Below are positions 8,831 through 16,373 of a stretch of 64,000 nucleotides of DNA, one piece after another. Source of the stretch: Streptomyces sp. DH12 (GTDB lineage: Bacteria > Actinomycetota > Actinomycetes > Streptomycetales > Streptomycetaceae). Location: positions 186,001 to 250,000 of the forward strand of contig NZ_JAHWGT010000004.1 in assembly GCF_020873895.1 (NCBI RefSeq), in the 5' to 3' direction. Within the stretch, counting starts at the first letter, position 1. The number at the start of each line of letters is the position of its first letter. The notes beneath the pieces are model-generated. The model had not been told where the DNA came from, made no database searches, and saw only the letters and a program-made list of their open reading frames with translations. Position numbers and translations under genes: made by a program.

Positions 8831-10015
8831 ATGCACTCCCTGCCGCACGACCACACCGGCGCGCGCATCAAGCGCCTGCGCCTCCAGTACGGCCTCACGC
8901 AGAAGGCGCTCTCGGACCTCTCGGGCATCCCGTACAGCACGCTGACCAAGACTGAACAAGGCAGGATCGCCACCACCCCGTACGTCATCGCCTGTGTGGC
9001 CCGGGCGCTGCGCGTGGAACCGGCCACCGTGTCCGGCCAGCCCTACGCCGATGAACTCCGGGCCGACGCCCTCGATGTCCTCATCCTGCCGATCCGCGAG
9101 GCCCTGGACGTCTACGACCTCGGGCCGGACCCTGACATCACCCCCCGCCCGTGGCAGCTCCTGCACGCCGATGCCGAGGAACTGCTGGTGCACGTGCGGG
9201 CGGGGAGGCTCAAGCAGGCCGCGTCCAGCGTGGCCGGCCTCATCCAGGAGGTCACCACGGCCGCGCACCTCACGCAGTCGACAGATGGCTGGCGCACACT
9301 CGCCAGCACGTACCGGACCGCCTACGACGTCGCGACGAAGCTCGGCTACGGCGACCTGGCCGCCATCGCCTTGAGCCGGATGGACTGGGCAGCGGCTCAC
9401 GCCTCCGATGCGGTGGTCGGTGGCATGTACCGCTACATGCGTGCGCTGACCTACCTTCGCAGCGGGCAGTACCGCACGGGCGCTCGGCTCGTCCAGACCG
9501 GTCTCCAGGTCTTGGAGCAAGCCGACCCCGGCCGCGAGCGCGACGCCGTCACCGGCCAGTTGCACCTCGGTGCCGCCGTCCTGGCGGGCCGCGCCAAGCA
9601 CACGCACGCCGCTGACGAGCACCTCACGGAGGCGGCCCGCTTCGCTGACCGGACCGGCGAGGCGGTGAAAGTGCACTGGCTGGCGTTCGGGCCGACAAAT
9701 GTGGCAGTGCACCGGGTGTCAGTGCTGGCGGAGCTGGACCAGTACGACGAGGCGGCGCAAGCAGGAAGGGGCCTCACGATCCCCCAGGACTGGCCCGCCT
9801 CCCGGTGCAGCCACCACTACGCCGAGCTGGCACGCGCCCAGATGTGGGACGGCGACCTGGCCGGAGCTTTCGCCAGCCTGCTGAAGGCGCGCAAGACCGC
9901 TCCCCAGCAGGCGAAGTACCACCCGACAGTCCGTGAGACCTACCAGGGCCTGGAGGCCGCGAAGCGCGCGCTCCCCGACTCCTTCCTCTCGTACGGCACC
10001 TGGCTGGGTGCCTGA
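8831..10015 (+). CDS. XRE-family transcriptional regulator with TPR-like C-terminus
   Basis: A 394-residue protein beginning at the ATG preceded by GGAG. Residues ~8-60 form a Cro/CI helix-turn-helix (IKRLRLQYGLTQKALSDL then SGIPYSTLTKTEQGR). The remaining ~320 residues are alpha-helical and tandem-repeat-like (AAIALSRMDWAAAHASDAV, YMRALTYLRSGQYRTGARL, LTEAARFADRTGEAVK), as in TPR-bearing actinomycete regulators that bind a peptide or partner. The gene heads a run of seven small genes on the same strand, so it likely controls them or is controlled by their products. A 20-base inverted repeat lies 24 bases after its stop. Confidence 0.85.
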   Translation: MHSLPHDHTGARIKRLRLQYGLTQKALSDLSGIPYSTLTKTEQGRIATTPYVIACVARALRVEPATVSGQPYADELRADALDVLILPIREALDVYDLGPDPDITPRPWQLLHADAEELLVHVRAGRLKQAASSVAGLIQEVTTAAHLTQSTDGWRTLASTYRTAYDVATKLGYGDLAAIALSRMDWAAAHASDAVVGGMYRYMRALTYLRSGQYRTGARLVQTGLQVLEQADPGRERDAVTGQLHLGAAVLAGRAKHTHAADEHLTEAARFADRTGEAVKVHWLAFGPTNVAVHRVSVLAELDQYDEAAQAGRGLTIPQDWPASRCSHHYAELARAQMWDGDLAGAFASLLKARKTAPQQAKYHPTVRETYQGLEAAKRALPDSFLSYGTWLGA

Positions 10016-10039
10016 CGGAGCGTCACCCTCTGGTCCCGA

Positions 10040-10059
10040 CTATCACGGACTTGTGATAG
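10040..10059. repeat. Inverted repeat CTATCAC-N6-GTGATAG
   Basis: Two perfect 7-base arms flank a GGACTT loop just after the XRE stop codon and 110 bases before the first small gene. It could be an operator for the XRE protein or a weak hairpin; there is no T-run, so a terminator is less likely. Confidence 0.55.
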
Positions 10060-10169
10060 CCGGGGCCTTGTCGCGCGGCCAGCATGTGAGGCACGTCACC
10101 AGCCGGTGACGACGGACCCCGGCGCCGCTGTGACCCGGCCCGGGGCATGGCCGACTGCGAGGAGTCGAC

Positions 10170-10484
10170 ATGGCATCCCTATCACGCCGCGTGTACCACG
10201 TCTTACGACGAGCCGGCGCCGCCCTTCCCGGACGCGGCCGCCGCGCCCGGCACGCGCGCCCCCGCGGCCCCGTGACCGCCCCGCGCCGCCCTCTCCACAC
10301 CGTCCGCCACGCGCCGCCGGCCTGGAGCGCCACCGCGTCCACCGGCCGCCAGCGGCCGCCCGCACACCTACCGCGCGCCGCCGCCTGGCCACAGGTCCTC
10401 CTCCAGAACGGCACGCCCGTGCGCCCCTACGTGCTCCCACCCGCCGAGCGGGCCGCCGCACGGATGCAGGGAGGCGCCCGATGA
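10170..10484 (+). CDS. Arg-rich hypothetical protein (104 aa)
   Basis: A strongly basic small protein with no domain I recognise. It is supported as a real gene by a GAGGAG ribosome site about seven bases before the ATG and by its TGA overlapping the next ATG (ATGA), the usual sign of translational coupling in Streptomyces. Composition is dominated by Arg, Ala, Pro and His, suggesting a disordered nucleic-acid-binding or structural protein. It is the first of the seven small genes behind the XRE regulator. Confidence 0.5.
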   Translation: MASLSRRVYHVLRRAGAALPGRGRRARHARPRGPVTAPRRPLHTVRHAPPAWSATASTGRQRPPAHLPRAAAWPQVLLQNGTPVRPYVLPPAERAAARMQGGAR

Positions 10485-10657
10485 CCGAGATCACCCTGCG
10501 CGTCTACCGCGTCAGTCTTGCCGACGGCGCCATCACCCCCGTTGGCGAGCCCCGCACCCACAAGACGGTCGACATCCTCAAGCAGCCTTTCCGGCCCACG
10601 TGCCACTGGCCCGCCTGCGGCTGCCCCCGTTGCATGCCCGAGGCAGGTGAGCGCTGA
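10481..10657 (+). CDS. Small Cys-containing hypothetical protein (58 aa)
   Basis: It starts inside the stop of the previous gene (ATGA overlap). The N-terminal half reads like a beta-hairpin (EITLRVYRVSLADGAITPVG), and the C-terminal half carries four residues able to bind metal, CHWPACGCPRCMP, a compact zinc-ribbon-like pattern. The stop is followed one base later by the next ATG. Function is unknown. Confidence 0.6.
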   Translation: MTEITLRVYRVSLADGAITPVGEPRTHKTVDILKQPFRPTCHWPACGCPRCMPEAGER

Positions 10658-10658
10658 G

Positions 10659-10901
10659 ATGGACTTCACCTTCGACCCCCGGTACCTCCCCGCCACCTCC
10701 CTACCCGACGTACCGGACGCCGGTCGTCTCAGCCACCGACAGCGCAACGGCGGCGACTGTGTCCACTGCGGCGTCACCCTCAGCCCGAAGACCGCCGTCA
10801 GTCTGGGCACCCAGGTGTACAAGACCGTCGGCGTCCCCGGCCTCACCGAGTGGTGGCCCCGCTCGTGCCGCTCCTGCCACAGCGCGGGGACCACACCGTG
10901 A
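10659..10901 (+). CDS. Small zinc-finger-like protein (80 aa)
   Basis: It starts one base after the previous stop. Two CxxC pairs (CVHCG near residue 29 and CRSCH near residue 72) separated by ~40 residues form a classical four-cysteine zinc site. Between them lies TLSPKTAVSLGTQVYK, probably a beta strand pair. The TGA overlaps the GTG of the next gene (GTGA), so this gene and its neighbours are almost certainly co-translated. I do not recognise the family. Confidence 0.65.
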   Translation: MDFTFDPRYLPATSLPDVPDAGRLSHRQRNGGDCVHCGVTLSPKTAVSLGTQVYKTVGVPGLTEWWPRSCRSCHSAGTTP

Positions 10902-11251
10902 CCGCGCCCGCGGCCCGGCGGCCGCTCGACACCGAGACGATGCGGGACGTCGCGCGGCGGCTCCTCGACCCCCACGCCGAGGTGCCCACGGAGGACGCCG
11001 CCGAGACCCTCGCCCTCACCTGTCGGGGCATGCTCATGCTCCTGATCCCCGCCGTCGAGGATGCCTCGCACCGGCTCACGGTCGACGCCCCGCCGCGGGT
11101 CCTGGCGGACGCGGGCGTCTTCGAGGCACGAGCCCGACTCGGCCATCAGCCGGGCGGCGGACTGCCCGCGCGGATCGCCCACGCCCAGCGCCTCGCCCGG
11201 TCGGTGCTGTGTCTCCTCGATCACCTGACCGGTCCGACCACCACCCCCTGA
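10898..11251 (+). CDS. DUF6415-like protein (117 aa)
   Basis: Translation from the GTG within the GTGA overlap gives a 117-residue all-helical protein. The pattern (RRPLDTETMRDVARRLLDP, LALTCRGMLMLLIPAVED, RLARSVLCLLDHL) resembles the actinomycete DUF6415 family, labelled natural-product-biosynthesis-associated although no biochemical role is established. The longer frame from 10850 is rejected because it would overlap the upstream gene by 52 bases and has no ribosome site. DUF6415 genes are usually found with XRE regulators and other small proteins, as here. Confidence 0.65.
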   Translation: MTAPAARRPLDTETMRDVARRLLDPHAEVPTEDAAETLALTCRGMLMLLIPAVEDASHRLTVDAPPRVLADAGVFEARARLGHQPGGGLPARIAHAQRLARSVLCLLDHLTGPTTTP

Positions 11252-11329
11252 CCCCGCCTCCGCCGTGCCGTGGCTCTCGCTCGTGGGCCCGGCCTCGGCG
11301 GGGGTGGCTCCCACCGGCCGGAGACCGCC

Positions 11330-11731
11330 ATGAGCAACCTCGGCGACGAGGTCCACGACACCACCAGCGGGGCCACCGGCACCGTCTTCGCCCGCGGCGC
11401 CGGCGTCCTCCATCTCGGTGACCGGAGCGGCCACAGGTGGCGGGCCCTGACCGTCCGCTGCGAGCCGGTCGTCCCACCCGCCGCGCGGAGCACCGACCGC
11501 CCGCCCGGCACCACCCCCGTGGTGGTCGCCCCGGACGGCATCCGACGCGGCGACCGGGTCCGCCCCATCGAGGACGGGCCCGCCCACCGCGTCCGCGACA
11601 TGCGCGTGCCCGGCCCCGGCCGCCACGTGCTGCACCTCGCCGGACGGGCCCGGCCGTGGGTCGTGCCCGTCGGCGGGCACCGGGTGTACCGGCCCTACGC
11701 GGCCATCCGGGAGCGTCCCGCCCGCACCTAG
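11330..11731 (+). CDS. Hypothetical protein with two SH3/KOW-like repeats (133 aa)
   Basis: The ATG is preceded by GGAG. The protein has two similar beta-rich halves: LGDEVHDTTSGATGTVFARG...GHRWRAL and IRRGDRVRPIEDGPAHRVRDM...RPWVVPVGGHRVYRPY, each beginning with a G-D-x-V turn as in small SH3 or KOW barrels. No catalytic residues are evident. It lies 78 bases after the DUF6415-like gene and ahead of a TAGACT -10 box that probably serves the next gene. Confidence 0.6.
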   Translation: MSNLGDEVHDTTSGATGTVFARGAGVLHLGDRSGHRWRALTVRCEPVVPPAARSTDRPPGTTPVVVAPDGIRRGDRVRPIEDGPAHRVRDMRVPGPGRHVLHLAGRARPWVVPVGGHRVYRPYAAIRERPART

Positions 11732-11766
11732 ACTGGCCGGGCCGCGACGAGAGGAAATGATCACAA

Positions 11767-12180
11767 ATGCGCCCCGCCCGCTTCACCGACTTCGTCATCG
11801 ACGTCGTCAAGAACACGCCGGCGACCGACCGCGTGCAGACCCTCGCCGACGCCGGCGACACCAAGCACCCCTTCGGCGTCGCCATCACGCCCGCCGGTGG
11901 CGGCCGCGAGACCCGGTGGCAGTTCCTGGGGCAGTTGCCGGAGAGCGCCAAGCACGACACCTTCACGGACGAGCCGGTCACCGGCCCCCCGGCGCCCGCC
12001 GGCCCCGCGCCGCAGGCCGGCGACGAGCCCGAGGCCTGGCTGGCCGCCGCCCTCGCGCACGCCGAGTGCCCGGAGATCGCCGCCCTCGAACGCTGGTCGA
12101 CCCGCCCCGACGCCGGGGCGCAGCGGGGCCTCACCGTGACCTTCCACAACGGCGCGCGGATCTTCGCCCGCGTCCTGTGA
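11767..12180 (+). CDS. Conserved Streptomyces hypothetical protein (137 aa)
   Basis: The start is the ATG after AGAGGA. The sequence (FTDFVIDVVKNTPATDRVQ, LADAGDTKHPFGVAI, RWQFLGQLPESAKHDT, CPEIAALERWSTR, GLTVTFHNGARIFARVL) belongs to a family I recall from streptomycete chromosomes and integrative elements. A Pro/Ala-rich linker of ~25 residues sits in the middle. No enzymatic motif is visible. A TAGACT hexamer 39 bases before the start is a plausible -10, so it may be transcribed separately from the cysteine-rich genes. Confidence 0.65.
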   Translation: MRPARFTDFVIDVVKNTPATDRVQTLADAGDTKHPFGVAITPAGGGRETRWQFLGQLPESAKHDTFTDEPVTGPPAPAGPAPQAGDEPEAWLAAALAHAECPEIAALERWSTRPDAGAQRGLTVTFHNGARIFARVL

Positions 12181-12266
12181 CCCTTCCTGCGGCCGAGGCC
12201 GCCCCGGGGAGCGCACCACCGCACCGCCGCACCACCTGTCGGCGCCACCACCGATGGAGGACTGAT

Positions 12267-12428
12267 ATGTGCGCGTGTGACCCCGCCCACCGCTTCGACC
12301 CGGCCCGCTGCGCGGGCGACTGCCCGAGCTGCGGGGCGATCGTCGGCGCCCCGCCCGGGCAGCCCACCACCATCCACCAGGGACCCGACGGCGGCACCTG
12401 CCCGGGTACCGGCCGGCCCGCCGTCTGA
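12267..12428 (+). CDS. Cysteine-rich mini-protein (53 aa)
   Basis: A strong TGGAGG ribosome site lies six bases before the ATG. The short product contains seven cysteines in CAC, CAGDCPSCG and GGTCPGTG settings, with His9 nearby, so one or two zinc sites are likely. It is the last gene of the XRE-headed island; the next gene runs on the other strand. No function is known. Confidence 0.65.
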   Translation: MCACDPAHRFDPARCAGDCPSCGAIVGAPPGQPTTIHQGPDGGTCPGTGRPAV

Positions 12429-12555
12429 CCCCCTGCCCCGGCGCCGCGCCACCGGGCGGCGGCCCCGGGCTCTACCGTGCGGCGGAGGAGGGGCGGAGCC
12501 GGGCGTGCGGCGAGGCCGCGGGGCGGGTGGCTGGTGGCGGGTGGCCCGTGGCGGG

Positions 12556-12939
12556 TCAGACGTCCAGTTGGTCGGCGACCGCGCGCAGCAGGCCCGCGAT
12601 CTTCTTGCCGTGCACCTTGTCGGGGTACCGCCCCCGCTCCAGCATCGGCGTGATGTTCTCCAGCAGGGTCGTCAGGTCCTGGACGATCGACGCCAGTTCG
12701 TCCGGCTTGCGCCGCTGCGCGGCCGCGACGGACGGGGCCGGTTCGAGGACCGTCACCGACAGGGCCTGGTCGCCCCGCTGCCCGGCGACCACGCCGAACT
12801 CCACGCGCTGCCCCGGCTTCAGGCTGTCGATCCCGGCAGGCAGCACCGACGAGTGCACGAAGACGTCACCGCCGTCGTCGCGGGAGAGGAAGCCGAAGCC
12901 CTTCTCGCTGTTGAACCACTTGACCTTGCCGGTAGGCAC
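12556..12939 (-). CDS. Cold-shock-domain protein with C-terminal extension
   Basis: A 127-residue protein. Residues 1-66 are a cold-shock OB fold with RNP1 KGFGFLSRD and RNP2 VFVHSS, binding single-stranded RNA or DNA. The rest is a ~60-residue helical extension absent from CspA, and its Lys/Arg-rich end (YPDKVHGKKIAGLLRAV) could aid nucleic-acid binding or dimerisation. The start is a GTG preceded by GAGGACAGGAC. It is monocistronic and differs from the 67-residue cold-shock gene at 45.4 kb. Confidence 0.9.
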   Translation of the reverse strand: MPTGKVKWFNSEKGFGFLSRDDGGDVFVHSSVLPAGIDSLKPGQRVEFGVVAGQRGDQALSVTVLEPAPSVAAAQRRKPDELASIVQDLTTLLENITPMLERGRYPDKVHGKKIAGLLRAVADQLDV

Positions 12940-13103
12940 GTCCTGTCCTCGTCCTCGTACTCGATGGGGCCGCCGTGGAAAACGGCTCTGGATAGCAGTG
13001 CAGCGGGTCGCCCGGACCCGCTGGGCAACAAGGCTAATGGTCCAGGCCCCGCTGACAAGACGCCGCCGGACCGTTCCCCCGGCCTGGGAACTACCCTGGC
13101 CGA

Positions 13104-13361
13104 ATGCGTAGCGAAACCACCGCGAGCGACGCCCTGCCGGGCGACGGGCTCATCCGCGTCGGCGCGATCCTCTTCCTCATCGGAGCGGTCGCCACACTCG
13201 TCACCGTGGCACCACTCTTCCTGGGGACCGAGCCGTTCCCGACGGTCTCGTACCTCGTGTCGATGCTGATGGGCGTCGGCTTCCTCGTCGCCGCGGCCGG
13301 CGTGCTCCGCACGATCGCCGCGCAGCGGCGTCAGGCCAGGGCCGCCACGCGCTCCGCGTAA
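13104..13361 (+). CDS. Small two-helix membrane protein (85 aa)
   Basis: Two hydrophobic helices (IRVGAILFLIGAVATLVTVAPLF split by ~12 residues from TVSYLVSMLMGVGFLVAAAGVL) and an Arg-rich C-terminal tail predict an integral membrane protein with cytoplasmic ends. TACCCT lies six bases before the ATG with no ribosome site, the leaderless pattern. Its 3' end overlaps the convergent HAD gene by 31 bases. No family with known function is recognised. Confidence 0.75.
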   Translation: MRSETTASDALPGDGLIRVGAILFLIGAVATLVTVAPLFLGTEPFPTVSYLVSMLMGVGFLVAAAGVLRTIAAQRRQARAATRSA

Positions 13362-14038
13362 CCCGCCCACCAGGCCGGGAACGCCGTCAGATCAGGCAGG
13401 ACCACGTCGGCACCCGCCGCGCGCAGGGCCTCCTGGTCGTACGGGCCGGTGGCCACCGAGACGGCGAGGGCACCCGCCGCGCGGGCGCCGCGGATGTCGC
13501 CGAGGTGGTCGCCGACGTACACGGCCGCGCGGTGCGCGCGCAGCGCCTCCGCCTTGGCCTCGGCCCACAGCCGCCCGACGACCGCGTCGGGCTCCAGGCC
13601 GAGGTGCGCGACGTGCAGCCTGGCGTGCGGTTCGTTCTTCGCCGTGACCACGACGCTGCGCCCGCCCGCCGCGCGAACGGCTTGAATCGCATCCCCCGCG
13701 CCGGGCAGGGCGAGGGACGGTTCGATCGCGTGTGTGGGATAGATCTCACGGTACGCGGCGGCCATCTCCTCGACGCGCTCCTGCGGGAACCAGTGCGCGA
13801 GCTCGTGTTCCAGGGGCGGCCCGAGGCGGCTCACCGCCAGCTCCGCGTCGATCCACACGCCGGTGCGGGCCGAGAGCTCGCGGTAGGTGTCGCGGATCCC
13901 GGGGCGCGAGTCGATCAGCGTCATGTCGAGGTCGAAGCCGACGGTGAGCGGGGCGCTCGCCCCGGGGAACGGCGCGGCGGACTCCGCCGCCGGGTCGGCT
14001 GCGGGGGACGGGGACGCGGTGAGGGCCATGGGGGCCAT
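13331..14038 (-). CDS. HAD-family hydrolase (phosphoglycolate-phosphatase-like)
   Basis: A 235-residue soluble enzyme. Motif I is FDLDMTLIDS (nucleophile Asp in DxD), motif II is the T of VVVTAKNEP, the Lys of AEAKAEALR supplies motif III, and motif IV is YVGDHLGDIRGA. A helical cap lies between residues ~45 and 115. Such enzymes dephosphorylate small metabolites; the substrate cannot be read from sequence. ATG codons at 14038 and 14029 are both possible. The gene is followed upstream on the same strand by mqnD, but with a 74-base gap it need not be co-transcribed. Confidence 0.88.
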   Translation of the reverse strand: MAPMALTASPSPAADPAAESAAPFPGASAPLTVGFDLDMTLIDSRPGIRDTYRELSARTGVWIDAELAVSRLGPPLEHELAHWFPQERVEEMAAAYREIYPTHAIEPSLALPGAGDAIQAVRAAGGRSVVVTAKNEPHARLHVAHLGLEPDAVVGRLWAEAKAEALRAHRAAVYVGDHLGDIRGARAAGALAVSVATGPYDQEALRAAGADVVLPDLTAFPAWWAGYAERVAALA

Positions 14039-14112
14039 TGTGCCCGGGCCGGTCCGCGGGGCGCCGCCGGGTTTCCGACGGCCCGGCGGGGCGGGGCGGG
14101 CGGCGCCCGGGG

Positions 14113-14952
14113 CTACGGGAAGGCGAGCGCGCCCGGCCGGACCGGCGGCACCAGGCCCTCGTCCGCGGCGCGCGTCAGCAGCGCCTCCACGGCCGCGTAC
14201 CCCGCCGTCCCCAGGTCCTCCGTGAACGGGTTCACGTACAGCCCGATGTGCTGCTCGGCGACCGCCGGGTCCATCTCCTGGGCGTGGGCCCGCACGTACT
14301 CCGCCGACGCCCCGGGGTCCGCCCACGCGCTCCGCACGGACGCCCGCGCCGACTCCGCGAGCCGCCGCAGCCCCGGCGCGCCCAGCGACCGCTTCGCGAT
14401 GATGGCGCCCAGCGGGATGGGGTGGCCGGTCGTCTCCTCCCAGTGCTCGCCCATGTCGGCGAGGCGGTGCAGCCCGTACTGCCCGTAGGTGAAGCGCGCC
14501 TCGTGGATGACGAGCCCCGCGTCGACCTTCCCGTCCCGCACGGCGGGCATGATCTCGTGGAAGGGCAGGACGACGACCCGGCCGATCCCGCCCGGCACGG
14601 TCCGCGCCGCCCACAGCCGGAACAGCAGGTACGCCGTGGAACGCTCGCTCGGCACCGCCACCGTGCGGCCCGACAGGTCGAGCCCCGGCTCGCGGGTGAG
14701 CACCAGCGGCCCGCAGCCGCGCCCCAGCGCACCGCCGCACGGCAGCAGCGCGTACTCGTCCAGGACCCACGGCAGGACCGCGTACGACACCTTCAGCACG
14801 TCCAGCTCGCCGCGCTCGGCCATGCCGTTCGTGACGTCGATGTCGGCGAAGGTGACGTCCAGCTCGGGCGCCCCGGGCACCAGCCCGTGCGCCCACGCGT
14901 GGAAGACGAACGTGTCGTTCGGGCAGGGGGAGTATGCGACGCGCATCACCAC
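14113..14952 (-). CDS. mqnD: 1,4-dihydroxy-6-naphthoate synthase
   Basis: MqnD converts cyclic dehypoxanthine futalosine to 1,4-dihydroxy-6-naphthoate in the futalosine route to menaquinone. The 279 residues match family length. Signature segments are RVAYSPCPNDTFVFHAW at the N-terminus, ADIDVTNGMAERG, KVSYAVLPWVLDEYALLPCG and VIHEARFTYGQYGLHRLAD, with a periplasmic-binding-protein-like fold. The frame begins GTG-GTG-ATG; AGGGAGGAG inside the end of mqnB is the ribosome site, so starts at 14952 or 14946 are equivalent. It is tightly coupled to mqnB, six bases upstream. Confidence 0.95.
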   Translation of the reverse strand: MVMRVAYSPCPNDTFVFHAWAHGLVPGAPELDVTFADIDVTNGMAERGELDVLKVSYAVLPWVLDEYALLPCGGALGRGCGPLVLTREPGLDLSGRTVAVPSERSTAYLLFRLWAARTVPGGIGRVVVLPFHEIMPAVRDGKVDAGLVIHEARFTYGQYGLHRLADMGEHWEETTGHPIPLGAIIAKRSLGAPGLRRLAESARASVRSAWADPGASAEYVRAHAQEMDPAVAEQHIGLYVNPFTEDLGTAGYAAVEALLTRAADEGLVPPVRPGALAFP

Positions 14953-14958
14953 TGGCCC

Positions 14959-15834
14959 TCACTCCTCCCTGAAGACGGTGCTGCTCAGCGACCCGGCCGC
15001 GCCGCGCAGCGCGTCCAGGGCCGCCCCGATGCGCCAGGCCGCCCGGTCGCGGGGGCCGACGGTGTTGGAGACGGCGCGCACCTCGACGACGGGCACGCCG
15101 TGCGCGGCGGCGGCCTCCGCCACGCCGAAGCCCTCCATCGCCTCGGCGGCGGCGCGCGGGTGGCGGGCGGTCAGCTCGGCGGCGCGGGCGGCGGTGCCGG
15201 TCACGGTGGAGACGGTGAGGACGGGGGCCGTCAGGCAGGGCCGGCCGCCGGCGCGCAGGGCGTCCGCGACGCGCGCGGTGAGCGCGGGCGGCGGCACGTG
15301 GACGGAGCGGCCGAAGCCCAGCTCCTCCACCGGCAGGTAGCCGTCCGGCGTGTCGGCGCCCAGGTCGGCGGCGACGACGGCGTCCGCGACGACGAGCGCC
15401 CCGAGCGGGGCGTGCGGCGCGAAGCCGCCGCCGATGCCGGCGCAGACGACGAGGTCGTAGGGGTACGGGGCGGTCGCCAGCGCCGTCGCGGTGGCGACGG
15501 CGGCCGCCGCGGGGCCCACCCCGGCGGCGAGCACGTCCACGGTGGCGGCCGGGGGCCCGGCGGCCGCCGGGCCGTCGTACGTGACGGACCGGTCGGCCGG
15601 GCCGCCGCCCGCCGCGGCCGGTGCGGCTGCGGCCGGTACGCCTGCGGCCCTGGCCGGGGCGGCCGCGGCCGGTGCCGGGACGCCTGCGGCCGGGGCGGCC
15701 GTGAGGAGGTGGCTCGTCACGGTGTGGCCGCTCGGCAGGCTGCGGGCGGACCCGGCGGCGCGGCCGGTCAGACCGTCCGCGACGGCCTCCGCCTCCGCCG
15801 CCACGGCGGTCACGACCAGGACGCGCAGGGTCAC
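14959..15834 (-). CDS. mqnB: Futalosine hydrolase
   Basis: MqnB cleaves futalosine or a derivative to release the purine or dehypoxanthine product, a step before MqnD. It belongs to the nucleoside phosphorylase/hydrolase fold: VVCAGIGGGF, the AMEGFGVAEAAAAHGVPV active-site helix and VRAVSNTVGPRDRAAW are visible. At 291 residues it is ~50 longer than typical because of an Ala/Pro/Gly-rich insertion at residues ~50-95 that looks disordered. The GTG start overlaps the stop of the DUF2771 lipoprotein (GTGA), so the three genes form one operon. Confidence 0.92.
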   Translation of the reverse strand: MTLRVLVVTAVAAEAEAVADGLTGRAAGSARSLPSGHTVTSHLLTAAPAAGVPAPAAAAPARAAGVPAAAAPAAAGGGPADRSVTYDGPAAAGPPAATVDVLAAGVGPAAAAVATATALATAPYPYDLVVCAGIGGGFAPHAPLGALVVADAVVAADLGADTPDGYLPVEELGFGRSVHVPPPALTARVADALRAGGRPCLTAPVLTVSTVTGTAARAAELTARHPRAAAEAMEGFGVAEAAAAHGVPVVEVRAVSNTVGPRDRAAWRIGAALDALRGAAGSLSSTVFREE

Positions 15835-16328
15835 ACCTTCTTGAGCACGAAGCGGTAGACGCCGATCGCCTTCTTCGACTTCGCGTCGGTCTCCAGGATC
15901 GAGACGCGGACGCTGTCGGGAGCCTCGCCGCCCATCTGGCCGGCGGAGAAGAACGCGCTCGCACCGATGGACCGGTACGTCTTCGTGTACGGCTCCTGCT
16001 CGGCGCGCTGCCCGTCGAGGAACAGCGTCCAGCCGTTCTCCGCGATCTCCGGGTCGACGCCGAAGCGCACCCGGTCGTCCACGGACACGTCGACGGCCTT
16101 GCCGCCCTTGGCGCTCAGGCACTCCTGGACGCGGGACTCCTTGAGGCCGCCCTCGTCGTAGCAGTCGTCGGCGGCCTCGGTGTTGTACGAGTCGGATCCG
16201 ACCGTCACGGTCGCGATCGGCGTCGGCTTGGTCCAGCCGCACGCGGAGAGGACGAGCAGGCCGGCGGAGACGGCACCCAGAGCGACGCCGGCCCGGCGGG
16301 CCTTTCCGGAGAAGAACGCAACGGTCAT
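15831..16328 (-). CDS. DUF2771 lipoprotein
   Basis: A 165-residue exported lipoprotein. The first 30 residues carry basic residues, a hydrophobic core (GVALGAVSAGLLVL) and a lipobox LSAC with Cys30 as the lipidated residue. The mature part is small and beta-rich, with two further cysteines (DDCYDEGG and QECLSA) that may form a disulfide. DUF2771 is an actinobacterial family of unknown role. It is the first gene of the mqnB-mqnD operon, a linkage that recurs in streptomycetes and hints at a cell-envelope role, unproven. Confidence 0.88.
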   Translation of the reverse strand: MTVAFFSGKARRAGVALGAVSAGLLVLSACGWTKPTPIATVTVGSDSYNTEAADDCYDEGGLKESRVQECLSAKGGKAVDVSVDDRVRFGVDPEIAENGWTLFLDGQRAEQEPYTKTYRSIGASAFFSAGQMGGEAPDSVRVSILETDAKSKKAIGVYRFVLKKV

Positions 16329-16373
16329 GGGGCGAAGGCTATCGGGCCTGGCCGCCGAGGGCGCATGGGGGGC

